Part shown: positions 14,575-15,480 of the stretch, in pieces
Layout: each line of letters starts with the position of its first letter
How positions within the stretch are numbered: the first letter of the stretch is position 1
NCBI GenBank assembly: GCA_964613745.1
Contig: CAZTJA010000073.1
Span: 1 to 15,480, forward strand
DNA: 15,480 nucleotides
Direction of reading: 5' to 3'
From: CAZTJA01 sp964613745
GTDB lineage: Bacteria; Desulfobacterota; Desulfomonilia; Desulfomonilales; Desulfomonilaceae
The notes under the pieces: model-generated
The model's database searches: none
The model's input: the letters and a program-made list of their open reading frames with translations, nothing else
What the model was told of the DNA's origin: nothing
Translations under genes and position numbers: made by a program

Positions 14575-15066
14575 ATGCCCATTGTTTTGGTTCGAGTAGA
14601 CGAAAGATTAATACATGGCCAAATCTTGGAAGGCTGGTTGCCGTCCACTAAGGCTCAGGAAGTTCTCATAGCCAACGACAATTTGGCTCATGATGAACTG
14701 CAAATAATGATTATGGAATCGGCTATTCCAAATCAGATTCGATTGATCGTAGATAGTGTGGAAAGAATAGCTTCAATTCTCATTTCCGAAGCGTCAACGG
14801 ATTTGAGACGAATGGTCATAGTTGACAACCCCATTGACGCTCTGCGGCTAAAAAAGGCCGGCGTGAAATTCGATAACCTTAATTTGGGAAATTTTAGAGC
14901 CGAGCGCCATACCACAAGCATTAGCAGGAATATTTGTCTTGGGGGAGAAACTCTGGAAGCAATATGCAACATTATTGAAGAAGGGGTTGCGGTCAATGTT
15001 CAAAGCGTTCCGTTTGAGAAACCCATCGACTTTTTCGATATTTGTTCTTGCACATCTAAAATGTAA
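14575..15066 (+). CDS. PTS mannose/fructose/sorbose-family EIIB component
   Basis: From ATG 14575 the protein has 163 residues, the usual length of EIIB(Man). The active-site loop VRVDERLIHGQI (6-17) carries the phosphorylatable His14, followed by EGWLP and VLIANDNLA, both typical. It would accept phosphate from EIIA and, in a full system, donate it to sugar bound by EIIC/EIID. A TTG three bases earlier is also possible, but GGAG eight bases before the ATG fits the ATG well. It is the last gene of the operon in view: after its stop there are 171 bases and then a convergent STAS gene, so EIIC and EIID are not here. The active-site residues look intact, which argues that the phosphotransfer chain is functional even if no sugar is moved. 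Confidence 0.92.
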   Translation: MPIVLVRVDERLIHGQILEGWLPSTKAQEVLIANDNLAHDELQIMIMESAIPNQIRLIVDSVERIASILISEASTDLRRMVIVDNPIDALRLKKAGVKFDNLNLGNFRAERHTTSISRNICLGGETLEAICNIIEEGVAVNVQSVPFEKPIDFFDICSCTSKM

Positions 15067-15155
15067 TCCCTTCCGAGCGTCCATCATTGACGTGCAACAG
15101 CCAATCTTCACAAACTTAGCTTTTAAAAATTGTTTTGTAAAATCCAAAGATGATT

Positions 15156-15195
15156 CGGAAAGCTTCCATCTATCAGAAAAATTCTAAGCTTTTCG
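15156..15195. terminator. Possible hairpin between convergent EIIB and STAS genes
   Basis: Ten-base arms (CGGAAAGCTT at 15156-15165 and AAGCTTTTCG at 15186-15195) pair in nine of ten positions around a 20-base AT-rich loop. The position, in the 171-base gap between two converging genes, suits a shared terminator. The stem is AT-rich, the loop is long and no clean T tract follows, so the call is weak. Confidence 0.3.
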
Positions 15196-15237
15196 ACTTC
15201 ATGACGGATCTTATAGCCTAGCAAAACCGCATCGAAA

Positions 15238-15480
15238 TTAGGAAAACTTTTCAAGGGCTTCTTGAAGAGATTTACAGACGGGCACTATCCGCGAAAAACC
15301 TGAGACTTCGAATACCTTGTCAACTAGAGGCTGAAGCGAAAAACAGCATACACGAATTCCGGATGCAGCCGACTTTTTCGCAAGAATGACTACGCATCTT
15401 AGGCCGGCACTGCTTACATAATCCAAACACTCGAAATCCAATAAGATATTTTTTTTTGTGGAAACTAAAGGTTCCAGCTT
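15238..15480 (-). CDS. STAS-domain anti-sigma-factor antagonist-like protein, C-terminal part (5' end outside window)
   Basis: The frame is open to the window edge and ends at TAA 15240-15238, so 80 C-terminal residues are visible. They form the core of a STAS domain: KNILLDFECLDYVSSAGLR, then ILAKKSAASGIRVCCFSL, VFEVSGFSRIVPV and the terminal helix SLQEALEKF. The SSAGL motif holds the serine that a kinase phosphorylates in SpoIIAA/RsbV-type partner switches. A TTG at 15441 lies in frame but would cut off the first strand of the domain, and the reading frame runs past it, so the true start lies outside. A run of nine A on the coding strand (15457-15449) lies inside the gene. The protein may be a stand-alone 100-residue antagonist or the end of a larger one. 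Its convergent position gives no link to the PTS genes. Confidence 0.85.
   Translation of the reverse strand, partial: KLEPLVSTKKNILLDFECLDYVSSAGLRCVVILAKKSAASGIRVCCFSLQPLVDKVFEVSGFSRIVPVCKSLQEALEKFS

Overview
The window looks like chromosomal DNA of a Desulfobacterota-type bacterium (classical Deltaproteobacteria), possibly near Desulfomonile or Syntrophobacterales. The pointers are an AOR-family tungstoenzyme, the short hprK-rapZ-EIIA(Man)-EIIB(Man) cluster, a SiaA/B/C-type partner-switch operon, and the Cys-rich 'PICSSC...CPEC' tail common in that phylum. The genus is inference; no rRNA or other strong marker is present. All genes found read through without frameshifts, and no mobile element, CRISPR array or integrase was seen.

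Layout. 1-858 (+): the C-terminal end of an AOR-family oxidoreductase, then a tightly spaced gene of unknown function with an internal duplication. 1133-1528 (+): a small exported protein, convergent with a LysE-family exporter (1559-2173, -). 2305-7129 (-): a six-gene operon, in transcription order a GGDEF diguanylate cyclase, a PilZ protein, a periplasmic-binding-domain/PP2C phosphatase fusion (SiaA-like), a SiaB-type kinase, SiaC, and a coiled-coil protein with a four-Cys tail. Upstream is a good sigma70-like promoter, then a divergent orphan PAS-PAS-HisKA_2 histidine kinase (7544-8959, +). 9110-11603 (-): thrS-infC, without the usual rpmI-rplT downstream, ending in a shared hairpin terminator. 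11734-11808 (-): tRNA-Val(GAC) with its own promoter. 11938-12594 (-): an exported TlpA/ResA-like thioredoxin. 12757-15066 (+): a short HprK-like protein, RapZ, and mannose-type PTS EIIA and EIIB. 15238-15480 (-): the 3' part of a STAS-domain gene that runs off the window.

How the genes may work together. The central operon looks like a complete c-di-GMP switch. A periplasmic ligand domain is fused to the phosphatase. SiaB phosphorylates SiaC and the phosphatase reverses this. Free SiaC should activate the cyclase through its N-terminal helical stalk, and the PilZ protein could read the product. The last gene carries nearly the same N-terminal helical module as the cyclase but ends in a putative zinc-binding module instead of GGDEF. 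SiaC may therefore have two outputs, which is the most interesting signal here.

The hprK-rapZ-PTS block has no EI, HPr, EIIC or EIID in view. Its HprK lacks the N-terminal domain, the conserved active-site His and the PGRN-type C-terminal motif, so a regulatory rather than sugar-transport role is more likely. The partial STAS gene at the right edge is a further partner-switch-type component.
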